The notes under the pieces: model-generated | Seen by the model: only the letters and a program-made list of their open reading frames with translations | Told to the model about the DNA's origin: nothing | The model's database searches: none | In this document: piece after piece, positions 37,387-45,609 of the stretch | Position numbering within the stretch: the stretch's first letter is position 1 | How the letters are laid out: every line of letters starts with the position of its first letter | Position numbers and translations under genes: made by a program | Origin: Acidovorax sp. GBBC 1281 | Lineage (GTDB): Bacteria; Pseudomonadota; Gammaproteobacteria; Burkholderiales; Burkholderiaceae_C | Direction of reading: 5' to 3' | DNA length: 64,000 nt | Assembly: GCF_028473645.1 (NCBI RefSeq) | Contig: NZ_CP097269.1 | Location: 442,001 to 506,000, forward strand

Positions 37387-37553
37387 GCGGTGGCTTTCTT
37401 TTCGGACAGGATGCGAAGCGCGAGCAGGCCTGCGCGCGGCCCCTGCGTGAGGCTGCGGGACACGCAATAGACCCTGTTGGGCCCGGGCGTGAGCACGAGC
37501 ACCAGCGCGGCGAACGCGAACAGCAGGATTTCCTGAAAGGTGAGGAGGAGCAT
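37383..37553 (-). pseudogene. LysE-family exporter, N-terminal remnant (56 residues)
   Basis: The reading frame MLLLTFQEILLFAFAALVLV followed by LTPGPNRVYCVSRSLTQGPRAG is the start of a LysE/RhtB permease, but it stops after ILSEKKATA, where a full protein continues for about 150 residues. Only the first membrane segment and the LTPGPN motif remain. Both ends overlap neighbours by ATGA, so an internal deletion seems to have kept the coupling while removing most of the gene. Confidence 0.7.
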
Positions 37554-38257
37554 CAGGCGGGCTCCTTCGATGCGAGGGTGACGGGGCCGCGGGGCGTGGC
37601 CAGCACGGCCTGCAGGCGCGGCGCGGCCCCGGGCGACACAGTCACCTGCGTGCCCAGGCCAAGGGCGGCGCAGGCGCTGGCCAGCGCGGGCGCCTCGGGG
37701 TGCTCCAGCCGCAGCGACTGCAGCTGCACGCCGCTGGCGGCGGGCAGGCTGTAGCAGGGATGGCGCTCGCCCCACTGGATCAGCGTGGGCAGGCAGCCGC
37801 CCAGCAGGCGCTGGCCGTCCGGCCGCAGGGTGATCTGCCATTGCAGCAGCCCCAGCGGCGTGGGGCGGCTGGCGGTGGCGACCTCGCCCCGGTCCAGCCC
37901 GCGCGCGGCCAGCGCCGCATGGGCGGCGGCCACGTCGCGCACCGAGGCCACCCAGTGGATGAGCTGCGGACCGTCGCGCGCCACACGCGCCTGCAGCGCG
38001 GGGTCGTCCATGTCGAACCAGCGCCGCGTGCCCGCCGCCGGCCCGGGGGCGGCGGGGTTCATGGCGATGATTTCCAGGTAGGTGCGCGGGTGCGCCGGGC
38101 CGCTGAGGTTGAGCAGGCGGTTGTGCGTGCCCATGAGCGGGTGCTCGCCCCCCATGGCCGGCACCACGCCCAGCGTGCGGCGGCACCAGTCCACGCCGCT
38201 CTCCAAGCGGTCGGCCATCACCACGAGATGGTCGATGCAGGCGTCGGGCAGGTTCAC
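37553..38257 (-). CDS. VOC-family (glyoxalase-like) protein
   Basis: 234 residues from GTG 38257. IDHLVVMADRLESGVDWCRR is the first VOC module, with TYLEIIAMNPAA; a second, weaker module follows. It resembles the Glyoxalase_3-like (DUF) proteins of about 230 residues. The GTG overlaps the stop of the upstream PhzF gene (GTGA), and its TGA overlaps the ATG of the LysE remnant. Metal-dependent enzyme or binding protein; substrate unknown. Confidence 0.75.
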   Translation of the reverse strand: MNLPDACIDHLVVMADRLESGVDWCRRTLGVVPAMGGEHPLMGTHNRLLNLSGPAHPRTYLEIIAMNPAAPGPAAGTRRWFDMDDPALQARVARDGPQLIHWVASVRDVAAAHAALAARGLDRGEVATASRPTPLGLLQWQITLRPDGQRLLGGCLPTLIQWGERHPCYSLPAASGVQLQSLRLEHPEAPALASACAALGLGTQVTVSPGAAPRLQAVLATPRGPVTLASKEPA

Positions 38258-39129
38258 AGCCGCACCTCGCCGTTCACGCAGGTGACCGATCCGCCGCCGA
38301 CCCAGATGCGCTCGCCGTCCTGGTGCACGTGCACGCGCCCGGCGCGGCCCATTGCCGTGCCCTGGCTGGCGACGTAGCTGGGCGGTGCCAGGTGCGCGCC
38401 GATGAGCCACTGCGCCAGGGCGGCGTTGAGGCTGCCCGTCACCGGGTCTTCGGCCAGGCCGTTGTTGCCCGGAAAGAACGCCCGCACCTCGAAGGCGATG
38501 CCCTCGTCGGCATGCGCGCCGACCACGCCCACCTTGCCGCGCGGACCCACCACGCCGATGTTCAGCTGGCCAAGGACGGCGCTGTCGGGCTGCAGGGCCA
38601 GCACCTGTTCGGCGCTGGCGAGCATCACGCCGCGCCAGTTCGGGCCGTTGTCGCACCAGGCATGCGCCACGATGTCGCTGCGCTCGATGCGCAGGCCGCG
38701 CGCGATCAGGGCCACGTCCTCTTCGGCCAGCGGCCCGCTCTTGAGCAGCGGCGGCGCGGCGAAGGCCAGCCGGTCGCCGTCGCGGCGCAGCGTGATCAGG
38801 CCCAGCGCGCATTCCTGCACCACCTCGCCCTCGGTGCGCGGCTGGCCGCCGGCCTCCAGCCAGGCGTGGCAGCTGCCCAGCGTGGGGTGCCCTGCGAACG
38901 GCAGCTCGCGGCCCGGGCAGAAGATGCGCACGCGGTAGTCGGCGCCGGCGGCCCGGCCGGCCTCGGTGGGCGGCAGCAGGAAGGTGGCCTCGGACAGGTT
39001 GGTCCAGTTGGTGAAGTGCTGCATCTGCTCGGTGGACAGGTCCGAGCCGTCGAGCACCACGGCCAGCGGGTTGCCCAGGTAGGGCTGCTGGGTGAACACA
39101 TCGACTTGCTTGAAAGGGCGTTGGCGCAT
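38254..39129 (-). CDS. PhzF-family isomerase/epimerase, paralog A
   Basis: 291 residues. It begins MRQRPFKQVDVFTQQPYLGN PLAVV and carries the PhzF hallmarks NLSEATFLLPP with the catalytic Glu, ELPFAGHPTLGSCHA, and EDPVTGSLNAALAQWL. It probably isomerises an unsaturated acid by proton transfer. It is paralogous to the gene at 39348-40214, 218 bp upstream in transcription, and coupled to the VOC gene. Confidence 0.88.
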   Translation of the reverse strand: MRQRPFKQVDVFTQQPYLGNPLAVVLDGSDLSTEQMQHFTNWTNLSEATFLLPPTEAGRAAGADYRVRIFCPGRELPFAGHPTLGSCHAWLEAGGQPRTEGEVVQECALGLITLRRDGDRLAFAAPPLLKSGPLAEEDVALIARGLRIERSDIVAHAWCDNGPNWRGVMLASAEQVLALQPDSAVLGQLNIGVVGPRGKVGVVGAHADEGIAFEVRAFFPGNNGLAEDPVTGSLNAALAQWLIGAHLAPPSYVASQGTAMGRAGRVHVHQDGERIWVGGGSVTCVNGEVRL

Positions 39130-39347
39130 GGTGTGAGCCTCTTTGCGGGGAAGGAAAGGCCGGCCGGTGGGCCGGGGTGATTGAAAACGGGGTGGAAGCG
39201 GGTCGGCAGGCCGGCGTTTCGGGCCGCGCGCCCATGCGGCAGCGCGGCGCGGCCGGCGCCGGGACCCATCGACCATTCAAAAAAAGGGGGCGGCGCGTCA
39301 GCCGGTGGGGATCTGGCGCGGCGGTGCGGTGGCGGGCGGGGCGCAGC

Positions 39348-40214
39348 TCATAGGCGGGCGGTTCCCTCGATGCAGGTGAGGCTGCGGCCGCCGACCCAAA
39401 CTTGGCCCTGCGCGTCCTGGCGGATGTGCACGCGGCCGGCCCGGCCCAGGCTCTCGCCCTGGGCCACGAGGTAGCTGTGCGGCGCGCGGCCTTCGGCGAT
39501 GAGCCACTGCGCGAAGCTCGCGTTCAGGCTGCCCGTGACCGGGTCTTCGGGGTTGCCCATGGGCGCGGCGAAGGCGCGCACCACCACGCCGGGCTGCGTG
39601 GCATCGTGGGCGTCGGCGCCGACGTGGATCACGCCGACATCCTGGCCCAGGTCCTTGAGCCGGGCGTGGTCGGGCCGCAGGCGGTGCACCGTCTCGGCGC
39701 TGTCGAGCACCAGGCCCAGCCAGCGCGGGCCGTTGTCCAGCAGCTGGGCGGCCTCGATCTGCTGCGGCCGGATGCCCAGGGCCCCGGCGATCAGCGGCAC
39801 CAGCGCGGGGCTGGCATCGCTGCGGCGCAGCGGCGGCGCCGCGAACGCCAGCCGGTCGCCGCTGCGCTGGATGCGCACCAGCCCGCCGGCCGACTCCTGC
39901 ACCACCAGGCCGGCATCGCGCGGTACGTGGCCGGCCTCCAGCCAGGCGTGGCAGGTGCCGAGCGTGGGGTGCCCGGCGAACGGCAGCTCGGCCCCGCGCG
40001 GCGTGAAGATGCGCACGCGGTAGTCGGCCCCCGCCGCGCGGCCCGCCTCGGTGGGCGGCAGCAGGAAGCTGGTTTCCGACAGGTTGGTCCACGCGGCGAA
40101 GCGGCGCATGTCGGCGTCGTCCAGGCCCTGCGCGTCCAGCACCACGGCCAGCGGGTTGCCGTCGCCAGGGCGGTGGCTGAACACGTCGATCTGCTTGAAG
40201 GGGCGCTGGCGCAT
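39348..40214 (-). CDS. PhzF-family isomerase/epimerase, paralog B
   Basis: 288 residues. The same signatures as paralog A: MRQRPFKQIDVFSHRPGDGN, WTNLSETSFLLPPTEAGRAA, ELPFAGHPTLGTCHAWLEAG, PEDPVTGSLNASFAQWL. The first residues and the TEAGRAAGADYRVRIF block are identical to paralog A, while other parts differ. It lies 14 bp after the GST gene. Confidence 0.88.
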   Translation of the reverse strand: MRQRPFKQIDVFSHRPGDGNPLAVVLDAQGLDDADMRRFAAWTNLSETSFLLPPTEAGRAAGADYRVRIFTPRGAELPFAGHPTLGTCHAWLEAGHVPRDAGLVVQESAGGLVRIQRSGDRLAFAAPPLRRSDASPALVPLIAGALGIRPQQIEAAQLLDNGPRWLGLVLDSAETVHRLRPDHARLKDLGQDVGVIHVGADAHDATQPGVVVRAFAAPMGNPEDPVTGSLNASFAQWLIAEGRAPHSYLVAQGESLGRAGRVHIRQDAQGQVWVGGRSLTCIEGTARL

Positions 40215-40228
40215 GGCGGGCGATGGGG

Positions 40229-40849
40229 TCAGGCGAGCGGCTGGTCGATCACGCCGCGTGCGCCGGGGCGCGACAGCAGGCCCTGGTACCAGGCGTCGAG
40301 GTGGGTGCGCGCAACGCGCTCCTGCGGCAGGCCCCACCAGCGGTGGATCTCGCAGCCCACCACGATGTCGGCCATGGTGAAGCGCTCGCCGGCCAGGCAC
40401 GGCTGCTGCGCCAGGTGCGCCTCCAGCCGGTCCAGGAGCGGCTCGGTGGCCGCCACCGACCGCGCGATGGCGGCCGGGTCGCGCTGCGCCTCGGGCGTGC
40501 GCACCCACTGCAGGAACGCGTCGCGCCCCGCGGGGTTGAGCGTGGTCTGCTGCCAGTCCATCCACTGCTCGGCCACGAAGCGCGTGCGCAGGTCCTCGGG
40601 ATAGAGGGTGCCGCTGGCGTGCTTGGCGCACAGGTAGCGCACGATGGCGTTCGACTCCCACAGCGTGAAGCCGTCGTCCTCGATCAGCGGCACCATGCCG
40701 TTCGGGTTGAGCCGCAGGAACGGCGGCTCGCACACGATGCCGAACTGCCCGCCCGCGTCGGTGCGCTGCAGCTCCAGGCCCAGCTCCTGCACGGTCCACA
40801 CGACCTTGCGCACGTTGATGGACGACAGCCGTCCCCAGAGCCGCAGCAT
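40229..40849 (-). CDS. Glutathione S-transferase family protein
   Basis: 206 residues. N-terminal thioredoxin-like domain with WGRLSSINVRKVVWTVQEL and the cis-proline region NPNGMVPLIEDDGFTLWESN, then the all-helical C-terminal domain with AGERFTMADIVVGCEIHRWW. Cytosolic conjugation or reduction enzyme. The ATG is 3 bp after the aminotransferase stop, so the two are in one operon. Confidence 0.88.
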   Translation of the reverse strand: MLRLWGRLSSINVRKVVWTVQELGLELQRTDAGGQFGIVCEPPFLRLNPNGMVPLIEDDGFTLWESNAIVRYLCAKHASGTLYPEDLRTRFVAEQWMDWQQTTLNPAGRDAFLQWVRTPEAQRDPAAIARSVAATEPLLDRLEAHLAQQPCLAGERFTMADIVVGCEIHRWWGLPQERVARTHLDAWYQGLLSRPGARGVIDQPLA

Positions 40850-40852
40850 GCG

Positions 40853-42052
40853 TCAGGCCTTCTGGGCGACGCGCGCCCGGATGGCCGCGGCCAGCGCGCC
40901 CACGCCGGTGTTGATCTGCGCGGCGCTGGCCGTCACGAACGACAGGCGCAGCGTGCGCTGGTCGGCGTTGTCGGCATAGAAGGCCGCGCCCGGCACGAAG
41001 GCCACGTTGCGGTCCACGGCCTCGGGCAGCAGGTCGATGGCGCTCATGCCTTCGGGCAGGCGCACCCACAGGAACATGCCGCCGTCGGGCTTGTTCCAGT
41101 GCACGTCCAGGCCGGCCATCTCGCGCGTGAGCGCCTCCAGCATGGCGTCGCGCTGCTGCTTGTACAGCGCGCGGATGGTGGGCACGTGGCGGCCCAGGAA
41201 GCCGTCCTTCATGACCTCGTGCACCATGCGCTGGTTGAACCCCGGGCTGTGCAGGTCGGCCGCCTGCTTGGCCTGCAGCAGCTTGGGGAACACGGCCTTG
41301 GGCGCCACGATGAAGCCCAGGCGCAGGCCGGGGGCGAGCACCTTGGAGAACGAGCCCAGGTAGATGCAGCCTTCCGGGTTGCGCGCGGTCAGGGGCGCGG
41401 GCGGGGGCTGGTCGAACCACAGGTCGCCGTAGGGGTTGTCCTCGATCAGCGGAAGGTTCAGCTCGGCCGCGCGCGCCACCAGCGCGGCGCGGCGCGCCTC
41501 GCTCATGGTGCGGCCGGTGGGGTTCTGGAAATTGGGCAGCACGTACAAAAAGCGCGCCTTGTCGGTACCGCTGCCGGCCTTCAGGGCCAGATCATCGATC
41601 TGCACGCCTTCGTCGTCGCTGGCCACGCTCACCACTTCGGGCTCCATGGGCGCGAAGGCCTGGATCGCGCCGAGGTAGGTGGGCGTTTCCACCAGGATGC
41701 GGCTGCCGGCGTCGATCAGCACTTTGGCCACGAGGTCCAGGCCCTGCTGCGATCCGGTGGTGATCAGCACCTGCTCGACGCTCACGTCCCACGGCAGGAA
41801 GTCGGCGACCGCCTGGCGCAGCGGCTGGTAGCCCTCGCTCGCGGCGTATTGCAGGGCCGACTGGCCGTCCTGCGACAGCACGGCGCTGCAGGCCTTGGCG
41901 AAGTCGTCGATGGGGAAGGTCTTGGGGGAGGGCAGTCCGCCCGCCAGGCTGATGATGCCGGGCTTCTCGGTCACTTTCAGGATCTCGCGGATCACCGAGG
42001 GGTTCATCTTCGCGGCGCGTGCGGCCAGGGTCCAGTTCGTCATTGAGTGCAT
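40853..42052 (-). CDS. PLP-dependent aminotransferase (2-aminoadipate/LysN-like, fold type I)
   Basis: 399 residues. ISLAGGLPSPKTFP at the N-terminus and the PLP lysine in YLGSFSKVLAPGLRLGF are those of the MocR-related stand-alone aminotransferases. NFQNPTG binds the cofactor ring. It may act on 2-aminoadipate or aromatic/branched amino acids. A second ATG three codons in (42043) is also possible. First gene of the minus-strand run toward 36352. Confidence 0.87.
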   Translation of the reverse strand: MHSMTNWTLAARAAKMNPSVIREILKVTEKPGIISLAGGLPSPKTFPIDDFAKACSAVLSQDGQSALQYAASEGYQPLRQAVADFLPWDVSVEQVLITTGSQQGLDLVAKVLIDAGSRILVETPTYLGAIQAFAPMEPEVVSVASDDEGVQIDDLALKAGSGTDKARFLYVLPNFQNPTGRTMSEARRAALVARAAELNLPLIEDNPYGDLWFDQPPPAPLTARNPEGCIYLGSFSKVLAPGLRLGFIVAPKAVFPKLLQAKQAADLHSPGFNQRMVHEVMKDGFLGRHVPTIRALYKQQRDAMLEALTREMAGLDVHWNKPDGGMFLWVRLPEGMSAIDLLPEAVDRNVAFVPGAAFYADNADQRTLRLSFVTASAAQINTGVGALAAAIRARVAQKA

Positions 42053-42152
42053 CTCCAGGGGGCGCTTGTTCTCCGGGGCGCCGGGGTCGTCGTTGAGGAA
42101 GCCGTTGTGCGGCGGGTGGCGGGCATGCGGGTGGGCTCGCCGGGGAAAGAGC

Positions 42153-43133
42153 TTAACCGCGCATCGCGGCGGGTTGGGGGTTCCTGGCGGGGCCTTGTCG
42201 CACCGGGGCGCGTCGGCCGACCACCACCGTGGCCATCACCGCGATGCCGAAGCCCAGGCTGACCGCATCGAGCGATTCGCCCAGCAACGGCACCGAAAAC
42301 AGCATGCCCAGGAACGGCTGCACCAGCTGCACCTGGCTCACGCGCACCGTGCCGCCGAGCGCCAGGCCCCGGTACCACGCGAAAAACCCCAGCCACATCG
42401 AGAACACCGACACATAGGCCAGTGCGCCCCAGGCCGATGCCGGCATGGGCGCCGTGGGCCACGACCAGGCCCCCAGCGGCAGCGTGGCGGGCAGCGAGAT
42501 GACCAGCGCCCAGCAGATCACCGAGCCCGAAGGCATGCGCTGCGACAGCCGCGCGCCGTAGCCGTAGCCCACGGCGGCGCACAGCACGGCCGCGAACAGC
42601 AGCAGGTCGGCCGGGTGCAGCGACAGGCCTGCGCTGCCCGAGCGCAGCACCGCGAACGCCACCACCATCGCCGTGCCCAGCAGCGCGCACAGCCAAAAGC
42701 GCGGCGACGGGCGCTGGCGGTGCAGCAGCGCGCCCACGCCGGCCGTGGCCAGCGGCAGCATGCCGATGATCACGCTGGCATGCACCGCGCCCACGTGGCG
42801 CATGGCCAGCGAGGTGAGCAGCGGAAACCCGAACACCACGCCCAGCGCGGTAAAAACCAGTGGTCGCCAGTCCTCGGGCCGCGGCCAGGGCGCGCGGCGC
42901 GCCCACAGCAGCAGTGTCGACAGCACCCCCGCGATCGCCGCCCGGCCCATGGCCATGAAGACGCCGGACATCTGCGGCGCCTCGGGCGTGCCCACGGCCA
43001 GCCGCGTCATGGGCAGCGTGAAGGCGAAGATGGCGACGCCCAGCAGGCCCCACAGCAGGCCGCGCGTTTCGGGCGACTGCCAGCCGGTGGTGGGGGCGCC
43101 GGGGGCGCTCGGCAAGGTGGCGGGGTGCGTCAT
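42153..43133 (-). CDS. EamA/DMT-family transporter
   Basis: 326 residues, ten hydrophobic segments in two EamA repeats, as usual for drug/metabolite exporters of the RhaT/YdcZ class. AMRHVGAVHASVIIGMLPL is the typical first-repeat motif. Start ATG 43133 gives MTHPATLPS. It lies between the aminotransferase and LysE genes, near a MocR regulator, so export of an amino acid or metabolite is likely. Confidence 0.85.
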   Translation of the reverse strand: MTHPATLPSAPGAPTTGWQSPETRGLLWGLLGVAIFAFTLPMTRLAVGTPEAPQMSGVFMAMGRAAIAGVLSTLLLWARRAPWPRPEDWRPLVFTALGVVFGFPLLTSLAMRHVGAVHASVIIGMLPLATAGVGALLHRQRPSPRFWLCALLGTAMVVAFAVLRSGSAGLSLHPADLLLFAAVLCAAVGYGYGARLSQRMPSGSVICWALVISLPATLPLGAWSWPTAPMPASAWGALAYVSVFSMWLGFFAWYRGLALGGTVRVSQVQLVQPFLGMLFSVPLLGESLDAVSLGFGIAVMATVVVGRRAPVRQGPARNPQPAAMRG

Positions 43134-43182
43134 GGGCGGGGTCCGGTGAAACAAAGGGGGCGCAAGCGGCGGCGGTGGACGG

Positions 43183-43782
43183 TCATGCGTTCACCATCCA
43201 GGCGGCGGTGAGTGCGAGCACCAGCGCCATGGCGCGGTTGAACCACAGCAGCCGCGAGCCCTGGGCGAGCCAGTGGCGCAGCAGCGCGCCCGTGGCGGCA
43301 TACACCAGGTTGCTGGAGAAGGCGAACACCACCATCACCGGCAGCACCACGCCCAGCCGCGCCAGGGCATCGTCGCGCCCGGCGATCCAGCCGGCCACGA
43401 TGGTCAGCGCCAGCAGCCACGCCTTGATGTTGACGAACTGCATCGCCGCGCCCTGCCAGAAGCCCACGTCCATGCGCCCGGCCTGCGCCTGGCCCAGTTG
43501 GGCGCTGCGGCTCAGCTTGAAGGCCAGCCACAGCAGGTAGCCGATGCCCAGCACCTTGATGCCCATGCGCACCGCCGGCACCGCCATCACCAGCGCGCCG
43601 ACACCGCCCGCGCACACCAGCAGCAGGGCGCTCCAGCCCAGGGGCACCGCCCAGACGAAGCGCATCGCGTGGCGCAGGCCGCGGTTGGCGGCGATCGCCG
43701 TGGCCAGCGTGGTGTTGGGGCCGGGGCTGAAGCTCATGGCGGTGGCCAGGGCCAGCAGGGCGGTGAATTCGACGAAGGGCAT
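43183..43782 (-). CDS. LysE-family amino-acid exporter
   Basis: 199 residues with six membrane segments. The start FSPGPNTTLATAIAANRGL contains the LysE motif SPGPN. Divergent from the MocR-type regulator at 43909, 126 bp apart, the common arrangement in which a MocR protein controls a transporter. Confidence 0.88.
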   Translation of the reverse strand: MPFVEFTALLALATAMSFSPGPNTTLATAIAANRGLRHAMRFVWAVPLGWSALLLVCAGGVGALVMAVPAVRMGIKVLGIGYLLWLAFKLSRSAQLGQAQAGRMDVGFWQGAAMQFVNIKAWLLALTIVAGWIAGRDDALARLGVVLPVMVVFAFSSNLVYAATGALLRHWLAQGSRLLWFNRAMALVLALTAAWMVNA

Positions 43783-43836
43783 GGGGTGTTGTAGGGGTTG
43801 TGGCTTCCAATGTAGGAGCAGATTCCATTACAGTTG

Positions 43837-43873
43837 CAATACAGTTATTTCGACAATTTCATGATCTGTATTG
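43837..43873. promoter_or_regulatory. Inverted repeat CAATACAG/CTGTATTG, likely MocR operator
   Basis: CAATACAG (43837-43844) and CTGTATTG (43866-43873) are separated by 21 bp; a further TTACAGT copy lies at 43829. The block sits between the LysE and MocR genes and is AT-rich compared with its surroundings. Confidence 0.55.
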
Positions 43874-43908
43874 GTGTTTGCATCAGCACAGTGAAGGAGC
43901 CCCCCGCC

Positions 43909-45381
43909 ATGCTGACCCGCACCGCCCGCCGATCCCTGACCGAGCAACTGGCCGAGCGCTTCGCCGAGCGCATCCGGGCCCGGCTGCTGCCCGCCGGCGC
44001 GCGGCTGCCTTCGGTGCGCGAATGCGCTCGGCTGCAGGGCGTGAGCGCGTACACGGTGGTGGCCGCCTACGACCAGCTCCTCGCGCAGGGCCTGGTGGAG
44101 GCCCGCAGCCAGCGGGGCTTCTATGTGCGCGATATCGCACAAAAAATGCCTGAAGGGCATATTCCACTAGGGCATGGTGCTATAGAAAAAATAGCAAACG
44201 ACCGCAAGTCATCCCCCGTGCTGTCCCCGCTGCCCTCGGGCTCGTGCGTCAATGCCACGGCGCTGATCCGCGGCATGTTCCACCAGGCCTCCAGCCACCC
44301 GCAGCCGGGGGCCGGCGTGTTCCCCCGCGACTGGCTGGAAAACACCTTCATGGGCGCGGCGGTGCGCAAGGTTGCCAGCGGCCGGGCGCTGCAGGACAGC
44401 TCGCTGCAGTACGGCGACCCCATGGGCGAGCCCACCCTGCGCGAGGTGCTGGCCCGGCGCCTGCAGGGTTTCGGCGTGCCCGCGCAGGCCAGCCAGGTCA
44501 TCACCACCATGGGCGCCACGCATGCGCTGGACATCGTGAGCCGCACTTTGCTGAAGGCGGGCGACACCGTGATGGTGGAAGAACCCGGCTGGTCGGTGGA
44601 GTTCGCGCGGCTCGACGCGCTGGGCATGCGCATCCTGCCGGTGCCGCGCGGTGCCCAGGGCCCCGACCTCGCCGTGATGGAGCGCTACTGCGAGGTGCAC
44701 GCCCCCAAGCTTTTCGTGAGCGTGAGCGTGTTCCACAACCCCACCGGCTACTGCCTCACGCCGGGCAGCGCACACCAGGTGCTGCAGCTGGCCGGGCGGC
44801 ACGGCTTTCACATCGTCGAAGACGACACCTACAGCCACATCGCGCCGGAACACGCCACGCGCCTCACGGTGCTGGACGGCCTGGCGCGCACCATCTATGT
44901 GAGCGGCTTCGCCAAGATCCTCGCGCCCAACTGGCGCATCGGCTACCTGGCCGCGCCGCCCGATCTGGTGGAGCCGCTGCTGGACACCAAGCTGCTGTCC
45001 ACGCTGACCACGCCCTCGCTGCTGGAAAAAGCCATGGCCCTGTGCATCGAGCAGGGCATGCTGCGCCGCCACAGCGACCGCATGCGCCAGCGGCTGGCCC
45101 AGGCCCGTGCGCGCAGCGTGCAGTTGGCGCTGGAGGCCGGCTGCACCTTCGCGGCCGAGCCGGCCGGCATGTTCGGCTGGGTCGAGACGGGCGTGGACAC
45201 CGACGTGCTGGCCCAGCGCATGCTGGACGAGGGATACCTGCTCGCGCCGGGCGCGCTGTTCCACGCCAGCCGCCAGCCGTGCACGCTCATGCGCATCAAC
45301 TTCACCACCACGCAGGACGCGGCGTTCTGGCGCGTGTTCCAGCAGCAGGCGGCGGCCCTGGCCGGGGGCGTGCGGGGGTGA
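43909..45381 (+). CDS. MocR-type regulator (GntR HTH + aminotransferase domain)
   Basis: 490 residues. N-terminal GntR winged helix (ARLPSVRECARLQGVSAYTV followed by VAAYDQLLAQGLVEAR), a linker, and an aminotransferase fold with PLP lysine in YVSGFAKILAPNWRIGY. Such proteins bind PLP or its adduct and switch transport or vitamin B6 genes. The linker region (44142-44200) carries a copy of a dispersed repeat, adding residues such as the EGHIPLGHGAIEKIAN stretch. ATG 43909 has a GAAGGAG site. Confidence 0.88.
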   Translation: MLTRTARRSLTEQLAERFAERIRARLLPAGARLPSVRECARLQGVSAYTVVAAYDQLLAQGLVEARSQRGFYVRDIAQKMPEGHIPLGHGAIEKIANDRKSSPVLSPLPSGSCVNATALIRGMFHQASSHPQPGAGVFPRDWLENTFMGAAVRKVASGRALQDSSLQYGDPMGEPTLREVLARRLQGFGVPAQASQVITTMGATHALDIVSRTLLKAGDTVMVEEPGWSVEFARLDALGMRILPVPRGAQGPDLAVMERYCEVHAPKLFVSVSVFHNPTGYCLTPGSAHQVLQLAGRHGFHIVEDDTYSHIAPEHATRLTVLDGLARTIYVSGFAKILAPNWRIGYLAAPPDLVEPLLDTKLLSTLTTPSLLEKAMALCIEQGMLRRHSDRMRQRLAQARARSVQLALEAGCTFAAEPAGMFGWVETGVDTDVLAQRMLDEGYLLAPGALFHASRQPCTLMRINFTTTQDAAFWRVFQQQAAALAGGVRG

Positions 45382-45609
45382 CTGCGGGGGAGGCCCGGTG
45401 GCCGCCGGGCGGTGCCCCATGGGCCTGGAGATGGGGCGGCGGTCTGTGTGATTTCGTGTGCGTTGCGGCCGAAACAGCCGCAATTGGTTACATCTAGAGG
45501 CATTTTCCCGCTGGCGGGGGGATTTCCGGGGGGTGGGATGCGCTCAGCCGCGCACTATCATTCGGCCCATTCCAATCCGACCCACCGGCCCTTCGCGGCC
45601 GCTGCACCC
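45382..45609. other. Upstream region of vgrG
   Basis: 228 bp with no gene. It separates the MocR gene from the T6SS island; no promoter was picked out with confidence. Confidence 0.3.
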
